From Paenibacillus oleatilyticus (lineage in GTDB: Bacteria > Bacillota > Bacilli > Paenibacillales > NBRC-103111), in the NCBI RefSeq assembly GCF_018998565.1, contig NZ_JAHNZO010000020.1, forward strand, positions 80,809-144,808: DNA of 64,000 nucleotides, given 5' to 3'. Position numbers and translations under genes: made by a program. The notes under the pieces are model-generated. The model was not told where the DNA came from and ran no database searches. It worked only from the letters and a program-made list of their open reading frames with translations. Shown piece after piece: positions 42,236 through 51,611 of this stretch (the first letter of the stretch is position 1; the number at the start of each line of letters is the position of its first letter).

Positions 42236-43819
42236 TTAGTCCCAAACGACTTCCCAATTTCGGTTCAGCGACGCTTCGATCGTTCCCCGCTCCATAATAT
42301 AGCCGGCCAGCAGCTCCGCCATATCGGTCGGAATGTCCTTCACGATCGGCTTCCCTTGGAACATCAGGTAGTTTCCGCCGCCTGCCGCCCGGTAATTGTT
42401 CATGACGACGTCGTATTCCGCTTCCGGATCGATCGGCTTGCCGCTATAGCGCAGCTCGACGATCCGCTGTCCTACCGGACGCGAAATGTTGATCCGGTAC
42501 TCAATGCCTTCCCACATGTCGTAATTATAATGCTGCGGCTTCGGATCGCTGAATTCCGCACTCACCTGCACCTGACCGCTTCCGTCATAATGGGCAAAAT
42601 ACGAGGCCGAACGCTCCAGTGCGGCGCGGATATCCTGCCCCGACACCCGGATGACCTGCAGCGTGTTCGGATAGATGTAATTGGAGACAATGTCCCGCAT
42701 CGTAATATGCTCGGGAAATCCCGGCGAGATGTTGTCGAACAGCGCAGTGTTCGAGATCGAGGCCCCCGACAGCTCCATCTGCACCCGGTTGATAAACTCG
42801 ATGAGCGGATGCTCCTTCAGCCGGACCTGCATCGGATCGGTGATACGCATGTCGCCAAGCAGACGCCCGATCGGCTGATCGAGCCATACCTGCGCGAGGC
42901 GCTCATGCGGCTCCACGATCTCCATCACCGCAGAATCCGGCGGTTCACCCTGCGGGGAAACCAGCTCGGACGCAGCTTCCAGCACGCGCCAGCTTCCCTC
43001 TTCCAAGCCCAGCGTCAGCGTGACTTTGCCGAGCCAGGCGCCTGCGCTGCCGGGCTGTACGACCGTCACCCCGTTGATGCTCGTTCCGCTGATCGAACGG
43101 TGCTGGTGACCCGTGAGCAATACGTCGATGCCTTCCACCTCGCGGCAGAGCGCGTAGCCTTGATTTTCCCCCGTCAACGGCTCCGTCGGCTCGCCGGATT
43201 CCAGATGCCGCTCGAACCCTCCGTGATAGGAGACGATCACGACGTCCGCTCCCTCGTGCTCGCGCAGATGCTTCACCCACCGCTTGGCCGTCTCTACGGC
43301 ATCCTCAAAACGCAGGCCCGCGATATGCTCGGGCTTCTCCCAATGCGGGATGTAAGGCGTCGTCAGCCCCAGCACGCCGATTTTGAGCCCCTGCTCGAGC
43401 GTCTTGACCAGATAGGGCTTGCCGAATACCGGTTCGCCGGTCGCTTCATCGACGATATTGGCGCTGAGCCAAGGGAAATTCGATTCCCCGACCGCTTTGC
43501 GCAGCAGCTCCATCCCATAATTGAACTCGTGATTCCCGATAACGGCCGCATCGTACCCGAGCTCATTCAGGCACTGGATCATCGGATTCGGCTCCCCGCC
43601 GTTCAGCTTGGCGTGATGATACGCCAGCGGCGTCCCTTGAATCAAATCCCCGTTATCGATAAGCAACAGCGGCCCGCCCTTTTGGCGCTCCTTGCGAATG
43701 ATCGATGCGATTTTGGCGAAGCCCGTTTCCGTTGCGCTGTTGTTGGCATACTGGATCGGCAGCAGCGCCCCGTGAAGGTCGCTTGTTTCCAGAATCGTGA
43801 CTGTCAGCTTTTGAACCAC
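42236..43819 (-). CDS. 5'-nucleotidase / 2',3'-cyclic phosphodiesterase family protein
   Basis: A metallophosphoesterase followed by a 5'-nucleotidase C-terminal domain (about 527 aa). Metal-binding motifs: ETSDLHG near the start, DNGDLIQGTP, GNHEFNYG, VSYHGG and LLTGHQHRS. The C-terminal domain has MNNYRAAGGGNYLMF, which stacks the base. There is no signal peptide, so it appears cytoplasmic, unlike UshA. I chose GTG 43819 just before the first motif; the ORF is open to ATG 43915, but that lacks a ribosome site and would add 32 unlikely residues. Confidence 0.88.
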   Translation of the reverse strand: MVQKLTVTILETSDLHGALLPIQYANNSATETGFAKIASIIRKERQKGGPLLLIDNGDLIQGTPLAYHHAKLNGGEPNPMIQCLNELGYDAAVIGNHEFNYGMELLRKAVGESNFPWLSANIVDEATGEPVFGKPYLVKTLEQGLKIGVLGLTTPYIPHWEKPEHIAGLRFEDAVETAKRWVKHLREHEGADVVIVSYHGGFERHLESGEPTEPLTGENQGYALCREVEGIDVLLTGHQHRSISGTSINGVTVVQPGSAGAWLGKVTLTLGLEEGSWRVLEAASELVSPQGEPPDSAVMEIVEPHERLAQVWLDQPIGRLLGDMRITDPMQVRLKEHPLIEFINRVQMELSGASISNTALFDNISPGFPEHITMRDIVSNYIYPNTLQVIRVSGQDIRAALERSASYFAHYDGSGQVQVSAEFSDPKPQHYNYDMWEGIEYRINISRPVGQRIVELRYSGKPIDPEAEYDVVMNNYRAAGGGNYLMFQGKPIVKDIPTDMAELLAGYIMERGTIEASLNRNWEVVWD

Positions 43820-43965
43820 CTTGAATTCAACTCCGTTTTTCCATAGAATTGAATCCACTATATCAAATTTAGCGCCGGAGAACCATCCGTCGGGATCCAA
43901 AATATTTTTCGACATTTTTAGGGCTTTTTCACAAAAAATTTACTATGGGTTATCCGAATCTGTGG

Positions 43966-43971
43966 TATAGT
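43966..43971 (+). promoter_or_regulatory. -10 element of the phnD gene
   Basis: TGG-TATAGT extended -10, about 45 bases before the ATG. Confidence 0.5.
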
Positions 43972-44015
43972 AGGAAATGGATTTTGATTTAACAAGTTAA
44001 CAGGAGGTCCATTCC

Positions 44016-44984
44016 ATGTTTAAAAAGTTTGCAGCAGTCAGTCTGTCCCTGGTGCTTACCGCCGGGATTGCAGCAGGTTGCGGTACGAAAACAGAGAACA
44101 ATTCTGCAACCCCTGCTCCTTCCGACAAAAAGCAAGAAGCGCCTGCGGCGAAAGGCTATCAGCCTAAAGAATTGAAAGTGCAATTCGTTCCTTCCCAAAG
44201 CGCAGAGACGCTGGAAGCGAAGGCGAAGCCGCTGGAAAAGCTGCTCGGCGACAAGCTCGGCATTCCGGTTAAAGTATCCGTCTCGACCAACTACAACACC
44301 GTTATCGAAGCGATGGCTTCCAAGCAAGTCGATATCGGCTTCCTGCCTCCGAACGCTTACGTGCTGGCGCATGACGAGAAGAAAGCGGCGGACCTGCTGC
44401 TGCAAGCTCAGCGTTACGGCGTAGACGAAAAAACGGGCGCCGACACCAAAGACCTGGTTGACTTCTACAAAGCCATGATCATCGTTAAAGCGGATTCCCC
44501 GATCAAAGAATTGAAAGACCTGAAAGGCAAAAAAATCGCTTGGCAAGGCGTAACGTCCTCCGCAGGCTTCGTATGGCCGGCCAACGAAATGAAAAAAGCG
44601 GGCGTCGATCCGGAGAAAGACGTAACGGGCATCGAAGTAAAAGGACACGACAAAGGCATTCTGGCCGTGATGAACGGACAAGTGGATGCAGCGGCTGTGT
44701 TCCAAGACGCGCGCAATACGGTGAAGAAAGACGTTCCGGACATTTTCGAGAAAACAAAAGTGGTTGCTTTTACGGCTCCAATCCCGAACGACACGATCGC
44801 CGTTCGTAAAGATATGGATCAAGAATGGAGAGACAAAATCTCTCAAGCGTTCATCGACATCGGCAAAGATCCGGAAGGCGGAAAAATCATTTTCGACGTA
44901 TACTCCCACCGCGGCTACGTGAAATCCGACGACAAGAAATTCGATGTCGTTCGCGAATATTCCAAAGGCATCGGCCAGAAGTAA
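44016..44984 (+). CDS. phnD: Phosphonate-type ABC transporter, substrate-binding lipoprotein
   Basis: A 322-aa lipoprotein. Signal peptide with lipobox AGIAAGC (lipidated Cys near residue 22), a Ser/Pro/Lys linker, then a periplasmic-binding fold of the PhnD family: LKVQFVPSQSAETLEAKAKP, VDIGFLPPNAYV and AWQGVTSSAGFVWPANEMKK, where ligand phosphonate/phosphite contacts occur. AGGAGG precedes the ATG. A terminator follows at once, and the ATPase and permease genes lie 2.4 kb away on the other strand, so this is one transporter in two transcription units. Phosphonate, phosphite or phosphate could be the ligand. Confidence 0.92.
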   Translation: MFKKFAAVSLSLVLTAGIAAGCGTKTENNSATPAPSDKKQEAPAAKGYQPKELKVQFVPSQSAETLEAKAKPLEKLLGDKLGIPVKVSVSTNYNTVIEAMASKQVDIGFLPPNAYVLAHDEKKAADLLLQAQRYGVDEKTGADTKDLVDFYKAMIIVKADSPIKELKDLKGKKIAWQGVTSSAGFVWPANEMKKAGVDPEKDVTGIEVKGHDKGILAVMNGQVDAAAVFQDARNTVKKDVPDIFEKTKVVAFTAPIPNDTIAVRKDMDQEWRDKISQAFIDIGKDPEGGKIIFDVYSHRGYVKSDDKKFDVVREYSKGIGQK

Positions 44985-44993
44985 TATACAGCA

Positions 44994-45033
44994 AAAGGAG
45001 CACCCTGCTTTCCGCAGCGGCGCTCCTTTTTTG
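44994..45033 (+). terminator. Terminator after phnD
   Basis: AAAGGAGC / GCTCCTTT stem with inner CTGC / GCAG, followed by TTTTTT; also serves the convergent thrC. Confidence 0.88.
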
Positions 45034-45035
45034 CG

Positions 45036-46289
45036 TTACAGGCGCTCCTTGACTTGCCCCAGCTCCAACGCCAAAGATACAGGAATTCCTGCATCGGCGG
45101 CTTTCCCCGTCACATACCGCTGCAAGGCGTCGGCGTCCTTTAACATATGCCCGGTTAAAAGGCACACCGCCGTCTCGTCCTTATCCACGATCCCCTGCGC
45201 GACCAGCTTGCGAAGCCCTGCCGCCGACGCCGCAGAGGCCGGTTCGCATCCGATGCCCGCGCGGTCGATCACCGCTTTTGCCTCCATGATCTCCTCATCC
45301 GTCACGGAAACCGTTACGCCGCGGGTCGCTTGCAGCACGGCGGCAGCTTTTTTCCAGCTTGGCGGGTGGCCGATATTCAGCGCGCTGGCCAGCGTATGCG
45401 GCCGGGGCTCCGGTACCAGCTCCTTCAGGCCGTGCTCGATCATCCGGTGGAACGGACTCGCGCCCTCTGCCTGCACGACCGCCACCCGAGGCATACGCGC
45501 AATGAGTCCTACGGCCAGCATATCCTGCAGCCCTTTGCCGAGCGCGGACACATTGCTCAGCGCCCCGCCAGGCAGCACGATCCAGTCCGACAGCGTCCAA
45601 TTTAGAGCCTGCGCGATTTCGTAGACGATGCTTTTTTGTCCCTCGATCCGAAACGGATTGATCGAATTGCATACGTACAGCTCCAGCTCGGCCGCATGCC
45701 GTTCCAAGAAGCAAATCCCGTCGTCGTAGGTACCCTGGAACCGGATCATCCGCGCTCCATAAGCCGCCGTTTGCAGCACTTTCCCGCCTGCGACGCCTTC
45801 CTCCGGGACAAAGACGTACGAGGCTTTGCCGGAAAGCGCCGCATACATCGCAAGCGACGAAGACGTATTTCCCGTCGACGAGCAGGCAAAACGCTCATAC
45901 CCGAGCCAGGCGCCTTGCGATACGGCAACCGTCATCCCGTTATCTTTGAAGGAGCCGCTCGGATTCTCGCTCAGCGCCTTGAGTCCCAAGCCCCGGACTC
46001 CTGTAAACCGGCCGACCGGTTCGGAGCCGTACAGCCCCGTATTGCCTTCGTATTTGGTTACGATCCGCTCTACCGGAAGCTCCGGATGAATCAGCTCCTT
46101 ATAGCGCCACACCCCGCTCGCATAAGGCGTATTGCGCTGCGCCAGGCGCTCGTCGAAGACGCGCCGCAGCTTCTCGCCGTCTAACGCACCAAGGTTCTGC
46201 TCGACCTGAAGCAGCCCGCCGCATTCGCAGCGCCATACCGGATCGGTGAGGCTCCGTTCTTGTCCACACTCCGTACAGCTCAATTTCAT
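45036..46289 (-). CDS. thrC: Threonine synthase
   Basis: A 417-aa PLP enzyme that converts O-phosphohomoserine to threonine. An N-terminal zinc-ribbon-like pair (Cys5/Cys8 and Cys21/Cys23) is followed by the fold-II PLP domain with Lys115 in NPSGSFKDNGM and phosphate-binding VLPGGALSN. The zinc-ribbon form is longer than ThrC of Bacillus subtilis but common in other Bacillales. AAAGGAG precedes the ATG. It stands alone, not with hom-thrB, and is divergent from a LysR gene with a T-N11-A site between them. Confidence 0.9.
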   Translation of the reverse strand: MKLSCTECGQERSLTDPVWRCECGGLLQVEQNLGALDGEKLRRVFDERLAQRNTPYASGVWRYKELIHPELPVERIVTKYEGNTGLYGSEPVGRFTGVRGLGLKALSENPSGSFKDNGMTVAVSQGAWLGYERFACSSTGNTSSSLAMYAALSGKASYVFVPEEGVAGGKVLQTAAYGARMIRFQGTYDDGICFLERHAAELELYVCNSINPFRIEGQKSIVYEIAQALNWTLSDWIVLPGGALSNVSALGKGLQDMLAVGLIARMPRVAVVQAEGASPFHRMIEHGLKELVPEPRPHTLASALNIGHPPSWKKAAAVLQATRGVTVSVTDEEIMEAKAVIDRAGIGCEPASAASAAGLRKLVAQGIVDKDETAVCLLTGHMLKDADALQRYVTGKAADAGIPVSLALELGQVKERL

Positions 46290-46367
46290 GCCGCTCGCTC
46301 CTTTTCGCTATTGCGATTTGCTTCATTCGACTTTAGAATAAAACGAAAAAACATATAAGTATAATAT

Positions 46368-46390
46368 ATTTATTTCGACTAATCATAAAT
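46368..46390. promoter_or_regulatory. LysR-type binding site (ATTTAT-N11-ATAAAT)
   Basis: A perfect inverted repeat with 11-base spacing, containing the T-N11-A LysR motif, in the thrC-lysR intergenic region. It lies where it could control both divergent promoters. Confidence 0.6.
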
Positions 46391-46415
46391 TAATTTTATG
46401 AATGGAGCGAGCCTC

Positions 46416-47300
46416 ATGAACCTCCACGCGTTAAAAATATTTCATACCGTCGCCCGGAGCCGAAGCGTCACCCGCGCCTCCGAAATGCTGCGCATCAGCC
46501 AGCCTGCGGTCACGATGCAGATCCGCAACCTGGAGAAGGAGCTCGGCCTCGTCCTGCTGGCCCCGAAGGGAAGGGGCATCTGGCTGACGGAAGCGGGAAC
46601 GTTCCTCGCCGCCCATGCCGAGCGGTTATTCGCTCTGGAGCAAGAGCTTGAAACGCTCGTCGACGATTACCGTGCAGGACGGTCCGGCACGCTGCGGATC
46701 GCCGCGACATACCTTCCGGCCAACTTTTTGCTGCCCGGCTGGATCGCCGCCTACAAGCGGAGTTTTGCCGGGGTGCGGCTGACTCAATATACCGGGAACG
46801 CCCAGCAGTCGCTTGAGCGGCTGGAACGGTACGAAGCCGATATCGCGGTCATCGGCGGCGCCGCCGCTGCGCCCTCCCGGCTGAAGCGCACCGTGCTGTT
46901 CGAGGACCCGATGTGGTTCGTCGTTCCTCCGGATCATCCGTGTGCAGGCAAGGAAATCGGCCTCGTCGATCTATTGAAAGAAACGTTCATCATGCGGGAG
47001 GAAGGCAGCTCGACTCGCGAAATGCTGCTCGCGCTATGCCGGATGTCAAGCCTCGCCCCGCCCGATATCGGCGTCGAGCTGGGCGGGATGAACGAAGCCG
47101 TGCGGGCAGTCGCTGCGGGCTACGGCGTGCTCTTCGCCTCGGCCGCCGAGGTGCGGGAGTTCGTCGAGCGACGCGAGGTCGTGCGGGTACGGGTGAAGCA
47201 CCCGGATGTGAGGAATCCGATTGCCGTCTATTGGCGCGAGGGCGAGCCGCTATCCGGGCAAGCCGCGGCGTTTGTCGAGCTGATTACCGGCCGGGTTTAG
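46416..47300 (+). CDS. LysR-family transcription regulator
   Basis: A 294-aa regulator starting MNLHALKIFHTVARSRSVTR. Winged HTH at residues 1-60 (SEMLRISQPAVTMQIRNLEK), long linker helix, then a LysR substrate-binding domain from about 88 (GTLRIAATYLPANFLLPGWI). GGAG precedes ATG 46416; an in-frame ATG at 46398 lacks a ribosome site. It is divergent from thrC and next to the phn genes, so it may regulate threonine synthase, the transporter, or both. The effector is unknown. Confidence 0.88.
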   Translation: MNLHALKIFHTVARSRSVTRASEMLRISQPAVTMQIRNLEKELGLVLLAPKGRGIWLTEAGTFLAAHAERLFALEQELETLVDDYRAGRSGTLRIAATYLPANFLLPGWIAAYKRSFAGVRLTQYTGNAQQSLERLERYEADIAVIGGAAAAPSRLKRTVLFEDPMWFVVPPDHPCAGKEIGLVDLLKETFIMREEGSSTREMLLALCRMSSLAPPDIGVELGGMNEAVRAVAAGYGVLFASAAEVREFVERREVVRVRVKHPDVRNPIAVYWREGEPLSGQAAAFVELITGRV

Positions 47301-47304
47301 GCGC

Positions 47305-47388
47305 GAATAAGAAGAAGCGGGCCATTTCCGCACAAAAAAGCCCGCTTTCGGACTGAAGTGATCCGAAAAAAGCGGGCTTTGTGAACTA
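47305..47388. terminator. Tandem bidirectional terminators between lysR and phnE
   Basis: AAGCGGGC / GCCCGCTT (from 47,314) and a second overlapping stem GCCCGCTTTCGGA / TCCGAAAAAAGCGGGC with T-runs on both sides; serves both convergent operons. Confidence 0.85.
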
Positions 47389-47391
47389 CAC

Positions 47392-48183
47392 CTACACCAG
47401 ACGTTTGCGAATGGCGGAAGAAATAATATCGATGATGGTGACCATGACGATGATCCCGAGCAGAATAACACCGACACGGTTCCATGCGCGGGCTTCCAAC
47501 GCCAGAATGAGCGGCGCCCCGATCCCACCCGCCCCGATCAGACCAAGGATGGAAGCGGAACGGATGTTAATCTCGAAGCGGTACAGCGCAAACGAGAAGA
47601 AGTGCGGCAGCACCTGCGGAATCACGGCGAACCACAGCACCTGCAAGCGGTTGGCGCCACAGGCGGTCAACGCCTCGGTCGGACCGAGATCGAGATTTTC
47701 GATCGCCTCCGAATACAGCTTGCCGAGCATCCCGATCGAGTGCAAGCCGAGCGCCAGCACCCCGGCATAAGCGCCCGGGCCCACCGCTTTGATGAAGATG
47801 ATCGCCATGATGATTTCCGGGAACGTCCGAATAAAGCTCAGCATGAATTTGCCGCTGCCGGATACCCAGCGGAAACGGCTCATGTTATTTGCCGCCCAGA
47901 AGGCAAACGGTACGCACAGAAACGCCGAGATAAACGTACCGATAATAGAAATGGCTAGCGTATCGAGCAGTCCCCGGATCAGGTCCTCACCTTCCGGCAT
48001 GTAGACAAAGCCCCAATCGGGATGGAACAAACCGCGGAGAATGGCAGCGAAATCCCGGCCGGCGTTTTCCGTCAAGCCTTCGAATTTAATGCCGAGAAAA
48101 GACCAGAGATAAATGGCCAATATAATGATAGCCACGAGCCAGAAACGGATGCGGAACGGTTTTTTAGTCGTTGTCTGATTCAT
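47392..48183 (-). CDS. phnE: Phosphonate-type ABC transporter permease 2
   Basis: A 263-aa inner-membrane permease with six hydrophobic segments. The permease loop that docks the ATPase is present (EALTACGANRLQVLWFAVIP, near residues 170-189), followed by RFEINIRSASILGLIGAGGI. It overlaps the preceding permease gene by 4 bases (ATGA). With its twin it forms the channel for the PhnC ATPase. The two permeases are similar along their length, so they arose by duplication. Confidence 0.92.
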   Translation of the reverse strand: MNQTTTKKPFRIRFWLVAIIILAIYLWSFLGIKFEGLTENAGRDFAAILRGLFHPDWGFVYMPEGEDLIRGLLDTLAISIIGTFISAFLCVPFAFWAANNMSRFRWVSGSGKFMLSFIRTFPEIIMAIIFIKAVGPGAYAGVLALGLHSIGMLGKLYSEAIENLDLGPTEALTACGANRLQVLWFAVIPQVLPHFFSFALYRFEINIRSASILGLIGAGGIGAPLILALEARAWNRVGVILLGIIVMVTIIDIISSAIRKRLV

Positions 48184-48971
48184 AACAGCCTCTCCCTTAT
48201 CTTCGTGCTCACAAAATCGATCAGCAGCACGATCGCCAGCGTCAAAATGATGATAAGGGCCGAACGGTCATAACGGAACTGCTGCAGCGTCCGGTCGAGC
48301 GTTAACCCGATCCCGCCCGCACCGACCAAGCCCAGCACGGCGGCAGCCCGGACATTGACTTCAAACGTGTACAAAAAATACGCGATATATTGCGCGGCCA
48401 CCTGCGGCACGACGCCAAAATGAATCCATTGCAGCTTGTTGGCCCCGACGGCCGTCATCGCTTCCAGCGGGCCCGAATCGATCGCTTCGATCGACTCGTA
48501 GGTCAGCTTGGCGATCAAGCCGAAGGAGAAGAAAGCGAGCGCCAGTACCCCGGGCATCGCCCCGATGCCGAAGATCGCAACGAACAATCCGGCAAAAAGC
48601 AGCTCCGGAATCGTCCGGATCAGGTTGAGAATAATGCGCGCCGGATGATAAATCCACGGGCTGCGGGTTACGTTGCCGGCCGCAAGCAAAGCGATCGGAA
48701 TCGCGACCAGCCCGCCGAGCGTCGTGCCAATCACCGCCATTTGAACCGTTTCCATCATCGGCTTCCAGACGACATCGATATAGCTCCAGTCGGGAGGAAC
48801 CATCTCAACAAGCAGCTTGCCCATCTCCGGAAAGCCTTCGATCAGCTTGGTAATACTGGAGTCGGTTTTATCCGCGCTCCACCATAACAGAAAAATCAGA
48901 ACCAGCGTCGTCATATACGACTTCGCATTGGACGGCTTTTTCAGGATGTCGCGGCGTTCGGGACCGGTCAT
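48180..48971 (-). CDS. phnE: Phosphonate-type ABC transporter permease 1
   Basis: A 263-aa permease like the downstream one: six membrane segments, docking loop [20 protein letters not shown], then [20 protein letters not shown]. It overlaps phnC and the second permease gene by 4 bases each, giving a tight phnC-phnE-phnE operon. The binding protein gene is not in this operon but at 44,016. Confidence 0.92.
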   Translation of the reverse strand: MTGPERRDILKKPSNAKSYMTTLVLIFLLWWSADKTDSSITKLIEGFPEMGKLLVEMVPPDWSYIDVVWKPMMETVQMAVIGTTLGGLVAIPIALLAAGNVTRSPWIYHPARIILNLIRTIPELLFAGLFVAIFGIGAMPGVLALAFFSFGLIAKLTYESIEAIDSGPLEAMTAVGANKLQWIHFGVVPQVAAQYIAYFLYTFEVNVRAAAVLGLVGAGGIGLTLDRTLQQFRYDRSALIIILTLAIVLLIDFVSTKIRERLL

Positions 48972-49741
48972 TCCGCCTCCACCCCCAGAAGCTCGTCCTT
49001 CTTGATCGCGCGCCCGTAAATGCCCGAAAAGGCCTCGTCCGTCGCTTCCGATACGGGACCGTCGAATACGACCTCCCCTGCCCGCAGGCCGATAATTCGT
49101 GTCGCGTATTCCCGTGCCAAGTCGATAAAGTGAAGGTTAACGACGGTCGTGATGCCGAGCTCCTGATTGATCCGTTTCAGGTCATCCATGACCTGACGCG
49201 TCGTCAACGGGTCCAGCGAGGCGACCGGCTCGTCCGCCAGAATGATTTTCGCTTCCTGGGCGAGCGCTCTGGCAATCGAGACGCGCTGCTGTTGTCCGCC
49301 GGACAATTCGTCCGCACGGGCATACGCCTTTTCCCGAATATTTACGCGTTCAAGCGCTTGGAGCGCAAGCTCTACGTCTTGTTTCGGGAACAGCCCGAGC
49401 AGCGTCCGCAGCGTCGAATGATAGCCGACACGGCCGGAGAGAACGTTGCGAAGAACAGAGGAGCGTTTGACTAAGTTGAAATTTTGAAAAATCATGCCGA
49501 TATCGCGGCGCAGATTCCGAAGCTGGGCTCCCTTTGCCGCCGTAATCGAGCGTCCGTCGATGAGAATTTGGCCATCGGTGATTTCATGCAGTCGGTTGAT
49601 CGAGCGCAGCAGCGTCGATTTTCCCGCTCCCGAGAGACCGACGATAACAATAAATTCGCCTTTGTCCATGGTCAAATTAATATTTTTGAGACCTACGGTT
49701 CCGTTCGGATATACCTTGGACACATTCTGGAATTCAATCAT
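48968..49741 (-). CDS. phnC: Phosphonate-type ABC transporter ATPase
   Basis: A 257-aa ATPase of the PhnC group. Walker [10 protein letters not shown] at residues 35-43, Q-loop MIFQNFNLV, signature LSGGQQQR, Walker [14 protein letters not shown] and switch His in VNLHFIDLA. It energises import by the two permeases encoded next. AAAGGGGAC lies about 12 bases before the ATG. An inverted repeat GAAAG-N7-CTTTC (49,844-49,860) lies about 105 bases upstream. Confidence 0.94.
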   Translation of the reverse strand: MIEFQNVSKVYPNGTVGLKNINLTMDKGEFIVIVGLSGAGKSTLLRSINRLHEITDGQILIDGRSITAAKGAQLRNLRRDIGMIFQNFNLVKRSSVLRNVLSGRVGYHSTLRTLLGLFPKQDVELALQALERVNIREKAYARADELSGGQQQRVSIARALAQEAKIILADEPVASLDPLTTRQVMDDLKRINQELGITTVVNLHFIDLAREYATRIIGLRAGEVVFDGPVSEATDEAFSGIYGRAIKKDELLGVEAE

Positions 49742-49913
49742 AGTCTAATGATAGTCCCCTTTAACTAATTTAAACTGACAGATTTTAATTCGACATGAAT
49801 CGCGTTTTTCCTCTTCCGTTGCGCCCCAAACGACCATATTAATGAAAGCTTAACACTTTCAACCAGCAGGACTTGACTCCCAGGACTGTAAAAGAATAAT
49901 CGTCACTGCTTGA

Positions 49914-50714
49914 TTAAAACAGTAACCCGCAAATAAACGCAATCACCTTCGCTCCCGGCAGGAGCAAAAGCTGGGCGAGCAAGGTACCGGCCAGCCGCGA
50001 CAGCATCAGGATGCCGAACATTTTATGGAGCTCCGCCTGCTTTACCTTGCCGGATATCGCCTTATCGGACAGCAGCGCAACTCGCGGGTCGATGAAGATG
50101 GTCAGCAGGATGGTGGCAATCCCGTTGATCAGCCCTGACGATTGCGCGGCGCTTGTCGCATTCTCGGGAACGAGATAAGACGCATACAGCGCGGATAATA
50201 CGCCGACCGTGTAGATGCCCGTAACCAAGGTGTTCATCAGCAAAAGCCGCTTCGGAATCCCGCCGACCCGCAGCCGGCTGAGCATCTCCAGACGGGGCAG
50301 ACGAAATACGCGCTTGACCGATTTCAGCTTGTCGATCGTCACGGACTCCCGGATTAGGATCGGCAGCGACCCGACGACCTCAAGCCGGGCGATCAGCCGC
50401 GTGGCCACGAACACCATCGTCGGAAAAACGAGAAGCGCCACCAGCGTCCCGACGGAAGCCCCGATCAAGATCAAATGAAATTGAAACCCGAGCGCAATGT
50501 CCGGGTCATGCTTCGCTTTATCGATCAAATTGCCGAATAACGTGCCTTGAAGCATATTCGAAGTTCTGGAGATCAGAACGATGATGCCGGTGAGCGATAA
50601 GGCGACTGCCAGTTTTCCTGTTCGGATGCCGGCCAGCCTTACCGCATAAGATAGCGTTTCCACGCCATGAATGATCAAGGTCAGCGCAAATACGAGCCAT
50701 ACCGATCCGATCAT
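49914..50714 (-). CDS. amj: Lipid II flippase Amj
   Basis: A 266-aa membrane protein of the DUF2837/Amj family, with some six or more membrane helices. Recognisable parts: LTLIIHGVETLSYAVRLAGI near the start, LISRTSNMLQGTLFGNLID and FPTMVFVATRLIARLE. Amj is the alternative flippase to MurJ, moving lipid-linked peptidoglycan precursor outward. I chose ATG 50714, directly after GGAGGAGGGGG; the frame is open upstream to 50780. In Bacillus subtilis amj is induced under cell envelope stress by SigM; no such promoter is evident here. Confidence 0.88.
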   Translation of the reverse strand: MIGSVWLVFALTLIIHGVETLSYAVRLAGIRTGKLAVALSLTGIIVLISRTSNMLQGTLFGNLIDKAKHDPDIALGFQFHLILIGASVGTLVALLVFPTMVFVATRLIARLEVVGSLPILIRESVTIDKLKSVKRVFRLPRLEMLSRLRVGGIPKRLLLMNTLVTGIYTVGVLSALYASYLVPENATSAAQSSGLINGIATILLTIFIDPRVALLSDKAISGKVKQAELHKMFGILMLSRLAGTLLAQLLLLPGAKVIAFICGLLF

Positions 50715-50837
50715 GCTTCCCCCTCCTCCGTTTTGCAGACAAGCCAAAAACGCGACCGCACGCTTGATTCGCAAGAACAAAGACGGCTGTCGCGTTTGTA
50801 GTGGTTTGCCGGTTGAATGACGTCTCTTGATCGCCTG

Positions 50838-51611
50838 CTAGCTGCCTGCGACGTCCCTCTTCGTAAATAGCAGCCAGGAAACGGCATAGAATACAATCCA
50901 ATAAGCGGCCAGAATAGCCAGAGAGAAGCCGAGCGTCATCCCGGGGACTACAGGCTTGCCCCCGTGCAAATACGGAGTCAAATCCGTATTGGCGAACAAC
51001 AAATATTTGACCCAGGCATATCTGAGCTGCACCAAAATGGTTACGAGCGTTCCGGACACAAACATCAGGAAGATGGAGAGTCCGATCGCCAGCGAGCTGC
51101 TCCGGAACACGGTCGAAATCATAAAAGCCAGCGTCGCCGTCATCACGATCTCTATGGCTTTGATCCCATATCCTTGAAGGATGGCCGGCATCGTCCCGTC
51201 GGGCGCAACCGAACCGCTGACGCCGAATAGCACAAGCCCCGTAAAGTAAGAGATGATCAGCATAAGCAGCAGCAGCTCGACAATGAACAGCAGCACGGAT
51301 ACGTACTTGGCCCATAAAATTTTGCCGCGGGAGGCCGGGCGGATCAGCAGCAGCTTCACGGTGCCCCACGTAAATTCGGAAGCTACGCTGTCCCCCGCCA
51401 CAATGACGGAAAAAATCGTGACGAGCGGGGCGAGAATCGCCGAGTTGCTCATGAATTGAAGGACGTGGTTCATCTCCGATTCGAGGACATACTTCATCAT
51501 CGCGCCCATCGAAATAACCGCCAAGACGACAAAAGCAAGCATGATCCACGTTCGCAGACGGGTATAAATTTTCATCTGCTCGTTCTGTATGAGGCGCAAT
51601 ACGCTAGACAA
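50838..51611 (-). CDS. ABC-2 type transporter permease
   Basis: A 257-aa membrane protein with about six hydrophobic segments in the ABC-2 arrangement (RLRTWIMLAFVVLAVISMG near residue 19, FTWGTVKLLLIRPASRGKIL near 77). It overlaps the ATPase gene by 8 bases. The pair resembles bacitracin-type or lantibiotic-immunity exporters, but the substrate cannot be told. GGATTGTCTAGCG-type sequence gives no strong ribosome site, consistent with translational coupling. Confidence 0.9.
   Translation of the reverse strand: MSSVLRLIQNEQMKIYTRLRTWIMLAFVVLAVISMGAMMKYVLESEMNHVLQFMSNSAILAPLVTIFSVIVAGDSVASEFTWGTVKLLLIRPASRGKILWAKYVSVLLFIVELLLLMLIISYFTGLVLFGVSGSVAPDGTMPAILQGYGIKAIEIVMTATLAFMISTVFRSSSLAIGLSIFLMFVSGTLVTILVQLRYAWVKYLLFANTDLTPYLHGGKPVVPGMTLGFSLAILAAYWIVFYAVSWLLFTKRDVAGS

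Noticed and set aside
42107..43846. 579-codon plus-strand open frame opposite the 5'-nucleotidase gene
   Set aside because: Antisense shadow of a clearly recognised metallophosphoesterase; no ribosome site.
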